Below are positions 51,720 to 62,544 of a DNA stretch of 64,000 nt, in pieces. The first letter of the stretch is position 1, and each line of letters starts with the position of its first letter. The notes under the pieces were generated by a model that made no database searches, was not told the origin of the DNA, and was given only the letters and a program-made list of their open reading frames with translations. The translations under genes were made by a program, and so were the position numbers. This stretch comes from Atopsyche davidsoni. Its lineage: Eukaryota > Arthropoda > Insecta > Trichoptera > Hydrobiosidae. The stretch is taken from positions 11,538,501 through 11,602,500 of the forward strand of contig JAILWY010000010.1 in the NCBI GenBank assembly GCA_022113835.1, given 5' to 3'.

Positions 51720-51900
51720 CCGTTCTGAGAAGCGGCCGGCCTGTGCATTGTCCGATGAGCCGAGGTGGTGGCGGCGCTGGGCCTTCCCGGACCGAATAAT
51801 AGCCAACACACCATTGTGCAAGGCTCGCTACGACAGCCTCGCTCTCTGCAGGGCTGCATCAGGCCTCGCGGCGAAGAAACGGGCTATTCCTGTATTTTAT
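51720..51900. promoter_or_regulatory. GC-rich island with GGCCGGCC
   Basis: GCGGCCGGCCTGTGCATTG at the left edge. Two overlapping + frames with no recognised domain. Putative regulatory DNA. Confidence 0.3.
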
Positions 51901-52450
51901 TTAAATTCAGTTTTACAGCATTACAGTTGAACAATAAAAAAGAAATGACAATAAAGTCGGGGGAAACTTTTCTTGGAGAGATTTTATAGGTATTGTGCAT
52001 TATTGGAAACGTTTAGAAGTAAGATTAAATTTTACAAAAGATACATTAGAGCTTACATATTAAAAAATATACCTTTACTTCGACTAACTTTCTGAACGAG
52101 TGAAACGAGTAAGTAGAAACGCTACATTGTTTTGCTAACTTAGAATTCAAATACCAACTATTAACATATCAGGGAGATTTAATTTCTAAAAACTCTTTTT
52201 TAATTAAATATAAATAAAAAAGGAATTTAATGGTCATTTTTTTAATAATTATAGGAGTTTTTTTTGTTTCTTGTGTTTTGGTGTCGATTATTTTGTTATT
52301 ATAAAATGAAATTTAAATATTAACTTGCACCAAAACAAGTTCAGTTCCACTACTAATGAAATACGGTGAAGAAGTGTAAAATTCATAATTTATGAAAGTA
52401 CCCATTAACTCTGGAGCTTTTAAACAATTGTTTTGTCAATCACTTAATAG

Positions 52451-52647
52451 CAGTGGCGTGCGGTGAGGGCAAGCAATGTATGCAAGGGGGTGGATGATTA
52501 TGTTGTTTATTACTGGTATAATACGGTCCACGACTCTGTTTATTTCTTATTTAGGGAACATTGCAGCGTATGTGGCGCTTATTGTCAAAATTGAACTATA
52601 TTAATATTTAGATTTGGGTCCATTGCTTGGCTGCCCGCACGCCACCG
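52451..52647. mobile_element. hAT-like MITE, 197 bp
   Basis: The element begins CAGTGGCGTGCGG and ends CCGCACGCCACCG. The terminal inverted repeats extend about 28 bp with few mismatches, including GCAAGCAATG facing CATTGCTTGG. The flanks CTTAATAG (52443-52450) and CTTAATAA (52648-52655) match at 7 of 8 positions, as expected for a hAT 8-bp target-site duplication. The interior codes for nothing, so it is non-autonomous and would have needed a hAT transposase supplied in trans. Confidence 0.85.
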
Positions 52648-52659
52648 CTTAATAAAAAT

Positions 52660-53140
52660 GTACGGAGAATGAAAAAAAATAATACAACATGGAGTGTGAT
52701 AAATGTGTTATATTTTAGGTTATTAAATACTTTTAAAATAAACTATAGCAATAATACTTTAATATATATATTTTTTAAATAACTTAACTCCTCGCCTGGT
52801 AAATAAGGCGATATGAGTTGAGCACCTAATTATTGGTATTGAGATGTATAACAGTTTCTAGTTGAATAGGTGACGAGTAGACGAATAGACCAGAGACGCC
52901 CTAGGAAGCATTTTTCATGTTTATTAGTAAACCAAACAAAAAACCTCATTTCTAAATTAAAATGTCAGATATCTTAAAAACTGGGTTAATAACACAAATT
53001 ATCTCCAATTACCATTTACTATAAATATAAAAATAATAATTTGGAATATATTGAAACTATATTTTTAAATAGGGTTTATTTTCAAATGTTTATTCATCAA
53101 TTTAGGTAAATCGGTTGTGGAATTGTATTTAACGAGACAA
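52660..53140. other. AT-rich intergenic DNA
   Basis: Nothing recognised apart from a small patch at 52785-52900. Confidence 0.55.
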
Positions 53141-53141
53141 A

Positions 53142-53213
53142 TTCTTGTTCAGCTCAACCAGTAAGAGCATCTAACCGCAATGGAGATGTAGGTTCGAATC
53201 CCGCTGGTGCCGA
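53142..53213 (+). repeat. tRNA-derived SINE head or tRNA pseudogene
   Basis: A D-arm AGCTCAACCAGTAAGAGC (53151-53168) and a perfect B box GGTTCGAATCC (53191-53201) are correctly spaced. A 3' acceptor-like CTGGTGCCG follows at 53204-53212. The matching 5' acceptor strand (expected GGCACCAG) is absent and the anticodon stem mispairs, so this is not a working tRNA gene. The downstream extent of any SINE body is unclear. Confidence 0.65.
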
Positions 53214-53214
53214 T

Positions 53215-53823
53215 AAAAACTTTTCAATGAATTTTCTCATCGTTCCATCAGTGAATTGATCATACAATTAATCTATTAAGGTGAAAAACAATAAATGCTA
53301 TTAAATAGGATTGAGATGTTCTCTATTGGTAAGATAAACTGATATTAAAAGATTAAACAGCTTTACTTTTTGCCCGGAATGAATACTATTTTTATTATTA
53401 TCATAATCATATTTAATTATTATTGTTTTATCTTTATGATATTAATATATTTTTATTATATATCGTACATTAATAAAACTCAAAGGATAATAATTATTTT
53501 AGCTTTAATAATCGGACCAGCAATTGTTAACGGAAATTTTATATATTTAATGGAATTTTAATGGGAATAGTGTTGTAAAGAGCTGTTATATTGGATTTCA
53601 ATTGCATTATTGAACTAATGCCTATGTTATGAAATACTCATTAAACTGAATAACATAATGGTACAATGCGGTTTTATACGTCACACGGAATCAATAAAAT
53701 GGTATTTCTCGGAAACGATTTAAAATATAAATCAAATAATTAAAATAAAAAGTAACCAGTCAATCAATGTGAGGTTGTATTAAATAAAATATAATAAGAT
53801 CAATATGAAGAGTTTCATTTATA

Positions 53824-53885
<62 letters not shown>

Positions 53886-54370
53886 ATATATATATTATAT
53901 ATTATTGTATATTGCAAGTTATTTTAACTTTCAATTAGTTTGAAGCAGAATATTATATGAGAATGAATTGACAGCCTGTTATGTTTCAGTGCATAAAGAA
54001 GGAATCCACTACATTTTTATTTTGTAAAAAAAAAATATTGTGTGCTTTGGGATATAAAATTACACGTTGGTTTATTGGTTAGATATATGAACCTAGAACT
54101 TCAAAACGAGAAAGCAGTTACAATAACCACTGAACATAAGGCAGTCCTTGATTTTCAAAAAATTCCTTTAATATATAACTGTTTAATAAAGTAATCATAA
54201 ATTACAGCATTTAAAAATATGATGAAATAAATATACGTTAGATATGTAATTTAATAAGTCAAGATAATTTCAACGCAGCCCATACAAATAAAAAAAACTT
54301 TTAAAATGACAGCGCCATCAAAATTACGCTTTATGTGTCATTAAATGGAAAGAATTATATACACTTCTCC
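53215..54370. other. AT-rich intergenic DNA with microsatellite
   Basis: A hydrophobic Ile/Tyr-rich + frame (53370-53561) follows AT composition. The (TA)n at 53818-53902 is annotated separately. Confidence 0.55.
53818..53902. repeat. (TA)n microsatellite
   Basis: TA dinucleotides, uninterrupted from about 53829 to 53880, with degenerate edges. Confidence 0.95.
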
Positions 54371-54379
54371 AAGGAATTC

Positions 54380-54700
54380 ATAGTTCCTTATCTGATGGGG
54401 CGACTGTCCCGCGTCACCGCGTGGCGGGCCGGGCGTATCTTCAACCTTTTATTGTATCTTGATTATTTTAAAACAAGCAAATATCTTTATCGCAATGTTG
54501 CCATTCTTTCCTAATAATAATAATATTTAATTCGTGCTGTAAACTAATCGGTCGGGGTGATTGCCTTCCAGAAACGAAAGCGATGCAGCTTCTGGAACAT
54601 CATCCAGAATGGAATCTTCTTCCGGGGCTGTAAAGCATATCACGGGAAAGCGCTTCAATATTTATTTGTTATGACGCTATGCGTCAGTCATAGTTGTCGC
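54380..54700. promoter_or_regulatory. GC-rich patches
   Basis: A compact GC block at 54396-54440 (GTCACCGCGTGGCGGGCC) and a second raised-GC segment at 54545-54660 with TCCAGAA/TTCTGGA inverted words (54570-54612). No coding frame. Confidence 0.3.
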
Positions 54701-54704
54701 TCCA

Positions 54705-57430
54705 AGTATCATATAAAACGACCCATTGGGTGAAATATTCTACAAGTCTTAGTGTATAATGAAATCCGTAAGATCTGGCTCACGTTTGTTAAATAGCAAA
54801 GCATTAGAGATTCAAATACGCACACCTATCCAAAATTTCCCATTTAGGCTCTTTTGCGTTTACCATCAATGAGAAACTACAAAATCAATCTCCAGGCTTT
54901 TATCTAAATTGGGAAGACTCAGGGCGAATGCGAGATTTTTCCTGTAGAGTTTAATTTTCATTTCAGATTAAAACGTTTTTTTTTTTTTTTTTTTCAAAAT
55001 CAAGACTTGATTTTAAGTTTATTGGTACTCATTACATTATGTTTCTGTATTTTTTATTTAATGACGAGCACATTGAATGTAATTATATGTATTATGTTCT
55101 CATTAAATCTGATTTTGAAGCCAAAATTCGTCGGTTCCGCGAGGTTGATAAAACTAACAGCAATTGTTGGAAATTTCCCCGTTACATCATTTAATCCAAC
55201 GATGAATCAGCAATACAGGTATCCGAATTGCTTAAATTATATAAATAATAAACTCCATTTAATGCATTAACAATATCAATTTTAAAAAGCCTGCACTTTG
55301 CAACGGTCATAATAATTCGCTTTTTTCTTTCGCCGTACATTCGCACTGTTGTTTTATCGAATACGCTCATTCTTTAATATGAACCCCTATATATATTTAT
55401 ATATATATATTTAAACTGTGCGATTTTTTTTTATTTAAAAGTATATGAAAGGTATATTTAAAGTAATGCTCAGTGCATGTAGTTGGTAATTATTTTTTAA
55501 ATAATATTAAACATCAGTAAGGTTTGTTACTGCCATGGAGTAACTATAAGTATTGCAATCCATCAAGTACAACTCAACTGGTTGGTTTCAGACTTCCCCT
55601 AATGAATTCCATCGGAATCACCCTCTGCACGATTTATAAATTAACAATGTCATTTGAAATATATACTTAATTAGAATGAATAAGTCTGCCATTTCAATGA
55701 CTACATTTGATAATTTTTCAGTAGTTAACTGAAGAATCACTGTAAAACCATATTTATAAAAAAGCTATTATATTAAAAAAAGAGTGAGCAATAGAATTAA
55801 ATGAGTAAAAATGAATAAAAAAATTGATAACTGAGTGGATTTTTAATATTGGAAAATTTATAGATGAAGTTTAAAAATTTTAAAGCATAAATGAATGAGA
55901 TTTCTAGTATATTTATCACCTTATATTTCTCCTTTTTAAAATATATGTAGAAGTTGTCATGTATTCAATTACAATTGGCAATAATATATACATGAGCACA
56001 CATCATCCTCGCCGACACGACATAAACGGTCAGCATTGAAAACTAGGCTGCCATTGCCGGTTGTAAGGAAACATAATTTAATAAAACATTACAGCGTGTA
56101 ATAATAATTAATACTAATTTTACAGTGCCTAGGGAACCGACAGGAATGTTTCGCACTTTGTTTTAATGATAATATAATGAGCACTGATGGTCGCGCAGCC
56201 TGTCATTATTAAAATGATAGCCCGTTGTAACGCTTTGCTGGCTCCCTTCGGAGGCTAATTTCTACTTGCGACACCATTTCCCATAGTGCAAGAGACCTGC
56301 GCTTTAAAGATAGCTTTGCATTTGTACCCGACTGTCAATTACGTGCTTTTTATTTGTACATCAGAACAGGATATGTTTAAACATAATAAGTATCCAAGAG
56401 GCATTGAATTTCACAGTGCCTTAAGTTTTATGACATGTATCTATTATCTGTCAATTTATATAACACAATAACGACCTATTTATTTATAAATATACAGGTA
56501 CTCTAAAGATCTTTGAGCAGTTTTTTTTGTTTTAACTCAAACCGTAAAATTCAATGACATTCACTAAACTAAGTCAAAAGCTTACTGGCAGCAGACCACG
56601 TTTAATTTGTGATTATACAAATTTACCTTTAGACACCCACAAAAATATTTTGTCAATCAACAATCGAGGTATGACGAAGTTGAGACACCAATTAACCATG
56701 GTTTACATAGACCTGTCTTTGCAAATGAACGCAAACAAAAATTACAATAAACTACAAAAATTGTATATCAGAAAATTGAATTCGAAATTTTTAAATTAAT
56801 TATTTTTCCATAGACGTAAAGCCAAATACATTCATATGAATATTTATAAGATAATTAAGTAATACTTAAATATTTTGCTATTTAATGATCATCTGGCAAA
56901 GTAATGAGATTCAAGCAGTTTTCATCAATCCACATTTGATATTTGATATAATGCATATTTATTTTCTTACGTTCAACTTTTCGATTAAATATCAGATAAC
57001 ATATTGTAACTTTAAAAAAATTCTTATAGATAAACAGCATCTTATGGATAAAAATTAATTTTAATAATAACAAAGGAAATCTACTAACAGTTCAGTGATA
57101 TCGTGTCATTCGAACATCTTAAAGATTCAGAGAACGCACAAATCTCTCGTAGATTTATAGCAACCGAGCGTTCATTGGATTACACGAGTGTGGGAACCAT
57201 GAGATTCCATTCTCAGTAAAAACAATGGTTTTAAATAGTCAACGGAGTGATTTTTGTGTAATAAATATCCATCTTATCATAAATACATGCACACACAATT
57301 AAACATATGAGTGTAAATTACAAGCCCTATTATTGGGCCCTATTAATAACAATTGACAAGCTTCTAGCGTCGGTAAACCGAGTCTTCTTCTAAACTTTAT
57401 TATTAATTATATAACTTACATAGGAACATA
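54705..57430. other. AT-rich intergenic DNA
   Basis: A T19 run at 54976-54994 could be the tail of a retroposed copy on the minus strand, but no body is recognised. Slight GC rises at 55990-56060 and 56110-56290. TGTGGGAA (Su(H)-type) is at 57189-57196. No gene supported. Confidence 0.5.
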
Positions 57431-57539
57431 GTAAACTCATAGTAACAAAGTTGAAAATTGCACATTTTGCTAGCACTGTAGCCGTGTTTTTTTTTTCAAC
57501 AAGCTACAATTTGTTTATTGAATCATTTGTCAGTGTCCG

Positions 57540-58090
57540 CTTTGAGGAAAGTCAAGAGATCGATTTCAAGTTGCAATGTAATGATGAGCGAGAGGCTATA
57601 TGTGCGAAGAATTATTCGCCACGCAGCGTGCACAATGACCGGCGGGGATGACAAGTTTCATAAACTTGAGCAAAACTGCAACTAAAAACATATCAAACGA
57701 CGGCGGTCTTTAAACTCTAACGTACATTCCCAGACTCGAGTTTCCTTCAAAGGTCATTACCTCTCACTTCCTCGAGGAGTGACCTTCACTCTGCCAATAT
57801 TTTTATTTTTTTGGGGGCATTCTCCGGAAACTCCGAGCATGTCTTCGCTAGCGGAACGCGCATGCCTCCGACGTCTCAATGAATATTTATACGCGGCCAC
57901 CCTCTCAAATGGATAAACATGGCGTGTACAGAGTGCACGTACCTGACTCGGCGCGACCGGCTGACTATTTCGCGGGGGAAAACTGCCTCGCATAAAGATG
58001 TTATACAATATGCACTGACCGACATACATTGGCAGATTCAGTGTTAACACAACGTGCATACTTACACCGCAATGCTTGACTAACCTAAAG
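57540..58090. promoter_or_regulatory. extended GC-richer island
   Basis: Two parts: 57550-57650, with GCCACGCAGCGTGCACAATGACC, and 57760-58080, with CGCGCATGCC, ATTTATACGCGGCC and GGCGCGACCGGC. Frames are open on both strands (57451-57651 +, 57757-58128 -) without recognised domains. Confidence 0.3.
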
Positions 58091-58391
58091 TTCAACGGTG
58101 TGCTTACATTCCGAACATAAATTAGCAACCCTAAAAACCATATATGATACTTATACTATAAGAAACTTTCTTACTATACAGAGAGTCCGTAGCTATATCT
58201 GAATCGTTGTGGTAGTGACAAACGTTATTCGTTGGAGGTATATATTAAGTTCTAATACACGTGTTGTCTCATAATTCACTTTAAAAATCTAAGAGTTTAT
58301 TTTTTTGTACATTGTTATGTTTACTTTGACTTATTATCATTGGTTTATACAGTTACAAACTTGATTTAAAAAAACACAATTAAATTTAAAT

Positions 58392-58463
58392 ATAAGTAGA
58401 ATGGCCAATTGGTTAAGAGATTACGAACATTATTCGTAATTTCTCAACCAATTAGGCACTTAT
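58392..58463. repeat. long hairpin, about 30-bp stem
   Basis: The left arm ends GGCCAATTGGTTAAGAGATTACGAA. The right arm reads TTCGTAATTTCTCAACCAATTAGGC after a 5-base CATTA loop. Outer ATAAGT/ACTTAT pairs beyond a 5-base bulge. The left arm resembles a tRNA A box (TGGCCAATTGGTTAAGAG). Foldback element or RNA hairpin. Confidence 0.9.
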
Positions 58464-58469
58464 TTTTGT

Positions 58470-58980
58470 TGTTTAAATATGGAGTATTACAAATTAAATC
58501 AGTATTTTGTAGATAGTTAACTTTCTCTATACTCAATTATCGCAGTGTAAAAGTATTGAGTAACAGAATATAATATATTCAGTGATTAAAATACCCATAA
58601 ATAGATTTGAGTAACAATTGAAACAATATATAATATGTGAAAATAAAGTCATAACCTTAGTCACATTACGGATGACACAATTATGTGTATACATAATGAT
58701 ATTTTCTAACAAATTCAATTTCTTGTACTGTAAACATTATTTTCACAGGAAAGAACTTTTATAAAAATTAATGTGATTCATTCGATTTTGTGTAATTATT
58801 TTTATAGTAATCGTATGCGTTTAAAGAGTCCGTTTTCAGTAGCCGTGAGAGGTCACTTCTAAAACTATCCAATGATATTACCGATGAATACGCACCTTTG
58901 TTACTTTAATATGTACCATTTAATTGGGGATTGTGAATAACAAAGAAAGTTTGTAAATTTAGAAAACACAAAAAAAACTA
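58470..58980. other. AT-rich intergenic DNA
   Basis: Nothing recognised. Confidence 0.6.
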
Positions 58981-58983
58981 TAT

Positions 58984-59150
58984 TCTTCTTCTTCTTCAGG
59001 CGCCTCTCCTCGAAGAAGGTCGGTGATTATCTCGCTAAACATATATTTATGCAAAGCCGGTGTTCATGGCTCTCTCAGGGTCCTTCTACACAGCAATTTT
59101 ATATTCGAAGGAAGGGTCTGCGTGTTACTGCTGCCCAATAGCAATACTAT
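58984..59150. repeat. dispersed repeat, copy B
   Basis: Partner of 39405-39590 in the same orientation and the better preserved as minus-strand reading frame (MFSEIITDLLRGE plus Glu run). See copy A for shared blocks. Confidence 0.8.
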
Positions 59151-59154
59151 ACAA

Positions 59155-59390
59155 TCCATTCCTTACAAAGCTTAAAACATAAATTGTACATATATAAAAC
59201 AAGATCAATCGTATGTTAATAATAAATTAACGATCTAAATAAATTTAAGCAGAAGAGATCATAATTTATTTGTGTCTTTTCTGATATTGTTTTTCTTTTT
59301 ACAAGAATAATATAGGATATTCATATTCAATTACAATAAAAAAATGCTTAATTAAAAAGCGCTTGAAGTGTTTGTGCAAAGTAAAAATTT
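59155..59390. other. AT-rich intergenic DNA
   Basis: Nothing recognised. Confidence 0.6.
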
Positions 59391-59394
59391 AATT

Positions 59395-59650
59395 GCAGAG
59401 TGAGCGATCGGCGCACACGCCGCCCGCGAGCGAGTCACTCCGCTCGCGGCACCGCGGCTTTGTGTTTATAACAAACGATATTATTCCTGGGCTTGCTCGG
59501 CGCCCGCAGAGCACGCGAGCCACGGGCGGCTCCGGGCGGCTCCGGGGCGCCCGAGTGGGCTTCTCGACTTCTGTGCCAGCTCTGCTTCTCCCGAGGAGGC
59601 ATCCGCCTGGTGCAGCCCATTGGAGCTATCGACGCGGCTCTACAATCAAA
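59395..59650. promoter_or_regulatory. GC-rich island with perfect hairpin
   Basis: A perfect 9-bp inverted repeat, CCGCGAGCG (59424-59432) and CGCTCGCGG (59441-59449), around AGTCACTC. GGGCGGCTCC is duplicated in tandem near 59525-59545. Frames on both strands are compositional. Confidence 0.35.
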
Positions 59651-59654
59651 CACG

Positions 59655-60225
59655 CGTACATGATACTTTAGCATTCTGCAGGCTGTTACAATTGTACACG
59701 TCCTGCATGAAGTCATTCTACAAAATCTGTTGCATAGGAATCGGTAACTGTAACTGTTGTATCTATAGTTAAACAATTCAGAGATTCATGATATGCAAAC
59801 CTTTAAATTTTAACATCGTAGGTAATTTATATCACGTATTTATAATTTTTTTTTGTATTAGTTTATTGCATATAATTAAATCTTTAAGATAATTGTATTA
59901 ATTAGGGCAATCGCAATCTGCACAAAAGACTGGTTCCAAGTTACGATTTGTGTAGTAACTCGAACCGTTTAAGAAGCGTATTGACCGCTTGTAAAAAAAC
60001 GAAGCATTAAAATTCGACACACTTCAGCTGGCGAAAATCAGTTACGCCACTGCCATCTGAGAATAAAATCTATTAAAAATGCGCCTCCAAAAAGGATATT
60101 ATATATTATTCGAAACGAAAGCAAATAAATAACCCGGTTAATAATTCGAAAAACCCACATGGCCTCTCGGGCACGAGGTTAAATTGCTTTTCAACGAACG
60201 ATGAATGATGGGAGAAGTATTAAAA
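59655..60225. other. AT-rich intergenic DNA, possible hAT end
   Basis: AGTTACGCCACTG at about 60040-60053 is the complement of a typical hAT terminus, CAGTGGCGTAACT. No partner end was found nearby, so it is at most a solo relic. A weak foldback lies near 59930-59969. Confidence 0.4.
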
Positions 60226-60229
60226 AGCC

Positions 60230-60690
60230 GAAAGGTGAGAGAGTCAGGTACGCAGCCGCGCACTCCCGGCTCGGCTCTCGGGCGGGACTCGCCCTAGCCG
60301 GCTTTGAGCGCTCGGCTGTTATTTACAGTTGCTAACGAAAATTTAGCAATCGTATTATTACGACCCAAACGGTGCATTGTCTATGAGCTTCATTAATACC
60401 ACTAATTTTAATGATATTGCTCTTTGAAGACCTAATGACTTCCAAATCGGGGAGAATTGTATTCAACAAATAACTATGTGATATATTCAACCATAATAAA
60501 TTAAATTGAATTATTTCATAAGGCTCTCTGCTGCCAGCCGGGCCACTTCGGTAACGAGGGTCGTTCGGTGGGAGGCGGTCGCGGTCCTCCAGCTGTCTGC
60601 GGAGTCCTGCGCGGGCGCCAGGGGCATCGCTCGAGATTGGCTGTTTGATTTAGAGGACGGACGGAGGGTTTCCCTATGATTTATACGCCA
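60230..60690. promoter_or_regulatory. two GC-rich islands
   Basis: The first (60240-60315) is CCGGC-rich. The second (60520-60670) contains GGTCGTTCGGTGGGAGGCGG and a CAGCTG E-box. They are separated by AT-rich DNA with ACTAATTTTAATGA. No coding frame. Confidence 0.3.
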
Positions 60691-60694
60691 CTCG

Positions 60695-61060
60695 TAGGCT
60701 TTACTTTATAGACGTTGTTAACTCGCGCACGTTATTTCAACGACTTTACCGTCACAAGTTATTATAATCGAAACACCTGTTCTATTCGACGTCTTTAAGC
60801 AGCTGAATAACCGAATGTAAAAACCTCACGTGCACCTACTACCAATTATAATACACAGAACGTAGTAAAAAAAACTCTTCAGTCCTGTAACTATTCCACT
60901 GAAGTGTTAACGTCGATATGTGTAACAGTTTAAATAAAAAAGAAAGTATCCAACCTATCACAATGTCGATGTAATCACAAAAAATATGACAGGCGAGGGT
61001 CAAAATTCTCGGAAGAGCTTTTTAACTCGGATGGTGACAACTTTTCTTATTATGGGAGAT
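60695..61060. other. AT-rich intergenic DNA
   Basis: Nothing recognised. Confidence 0.6.
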
Positions 61061-61069
61061 ATAAATATG

Positions 61070-61285
61070 ATAAGGTGATTCCAGGGCGAGCCCTCGCGGG
61101 CATGCCTAGCAGCAGATGCCCGGCAGATAGCGGGTATTGTTTCAGGCCGGCCGGGTTACATAATCATTTCTATGACGACCGGCCGGCGGTCGCAATCGCG
61201 CCGTCCATCGCGGCGCGGCCAGGGCGGGCTCCCGGGGCTGCTTTTTACTTCCAGAGCCGCCACATCGACTACAATGCGATGGCTT
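61070..61285. promoter_or_regulatory. GC-rich island with two CCGGCCGG palindromes
   Basis: AGGCCGGCCGGG at 61145-61156 and ACCGGCCGGCGG at 61178-61189, about 33 bp apart, with GTTACATAATCATTT between them. Frames on both strands overlap. Confidence 0.35.
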
Positions 61286-61292
61286 TCAACTC

Positions 61293-61315
61293 TGTACTCT
61301 CCCTTTGAGAGTACA
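61293..61315. repeat. perfect 9-bp hairpin
   Basis: TGTACTCTC and GAGAGTACA are separated by the 5-base loop CCTTT, immediately after the GC-rich island. It could act as an RNA hairpin or a paired binding site. Confidence 0.85.
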
Positions 61316-61539
61316 CTAACATACTTTATAAATACAAGTAAATACTTCAAAACCCCAGTATTAATATATCGATAAAGACACAAAAAATACTATATCACAT
61401 AAAATTATCATTTGCGACGAAAATTAAAAACAAAAACAAAACAAATATTCAATGTCTTTTTTTGTGAGAAACTTTGCAGTTTTGCAATTTCTCATAAAAT
61501 GTTGAAAAGTTGACAAGTTTTGTGGATTGGTTGAATCCT

Positions 61540-61700
61540 GGCAGAGGCTCGCAGCTCCGGTCCCTCGCTCCTCGCGCCCTCGGGGGACCGCCGGGGGTCA
61601 CCAAGATGCCGGATAGCGGCCGCGGCGCCAGCCCTGCGTCTTCCGGGAGTCGAGCGAGATCCCGCAACGACCCTGCTCCGACTATGCGCTCGAAGAAAAT
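61540..61700. promoter_or_regulatory. GC-rich island
   Basis: GC-rich, with GGGGGACCGCCGGGGGTCACC and GCGGCCGCGGCGCC. The 91-codon + frame (61510-61785) ends in a hydrophobic segment at its AT-rich right side. Frames on the minus strand overlap it, so I do not call it coding. Confidence 0.3.
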
Positions 61701-61799
61701 TATAATAATGGTCGTACTTTACCTCGCTGCTATCGGTTTTTATTTCTTTGGAACCCTGACTAAACAATGGAAAATTCAATATTAAACGAGCAGCGAACT

Positions 61800-62275
61800 G
61801 CGTGAATACTTTGGTAGTTTTATAAATTGCTTTATAATCCACAGATATGGTTAGGTGCGAACTATTTCGAGAGTTTCTAATTTATTAAAGTCAGTATCAA
61901 ATGTTTTTAAGACAGACAATAAAGATCCAAGCTTAAGGCAAAATAAAAATATTTCGGAATGGCCAGAATCACGATCTCATTAATAAGGTGTCTTAACACC
62001 CACGAGGCACGTTAAATTTACTATTGATTGAACATTTAAAAATAATATTTCTCTTTTAAAATATTAAATTATATCAATAGATAAAATGAAAACCGCTCCT
62101 AAATATAGAATATTAATTATTTACAATCGTACTATTATTTTTGATATTATCAATTCAAATACAAAAAAAATGTGTTAGTATCAGCCAAAATCAATGTAAA
62201 ACAATACATCAATTTTACATGTGAAATAATCAACAAGGGAGATATTTGAATTATCAACGAAGTCCATAAAAAAAA
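61800..62275. other. AT-rich intergenic DNA
   Basis: Nothing recognised. Confidence 0.6.
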
Positions 62276-62279
62276 AAAA

Positions 62280-62540
62280 ACAAACCAAAAGCACCGTACG
62301 AGCGTTTCCCATAGGGGCGAGAACCTTTTTAATAGAATTTCAATTTCTGTATAGCCCGGACTCCAGAAGGTTAAGCAAACAGGACTGCGCCGGGGGGCAA
62401 TGCAAATGAGGGCATAACTCAGAGATCGGCCGGCCGGCGGGCCGCGGGCCGGGCCCAAAACAATTATCCAGATATTGATGAGGTGTTCATAAATTAAGAA
62501 GTCCACAGCGCCGAGGTGATTCACGCCGACGGTTTCGCCT
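62280..62540. promoter_or_regulatory. GC-rich island with overlapping GGCCGGCC palindromes
   Basis: A block at 62425-62456 is almost only G and C, starting TCGGCCGGCCGGCGGG and continuing as nested GGCC/GGGCC palindromes. AATTATCCAGATATTGATGAG follows. No coding frame supported. Confidence 0.35.
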
Positions 62541-62544
62541 GACC

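Noticed and set aside
53142..53213. Functional tRNA gene
   Set aside because: B box and D arm are good, but the 5' acceptor strand is missing, the anticodon stem mispairs and position 33 is not T.
60040..60053. hAT-like terminus AGTTACGCCACTG, and CAGTGGCGGTACG near 1203
   Set aside because: No matching opposite ends or target-site duplications found nearby, so no element can be delimited.
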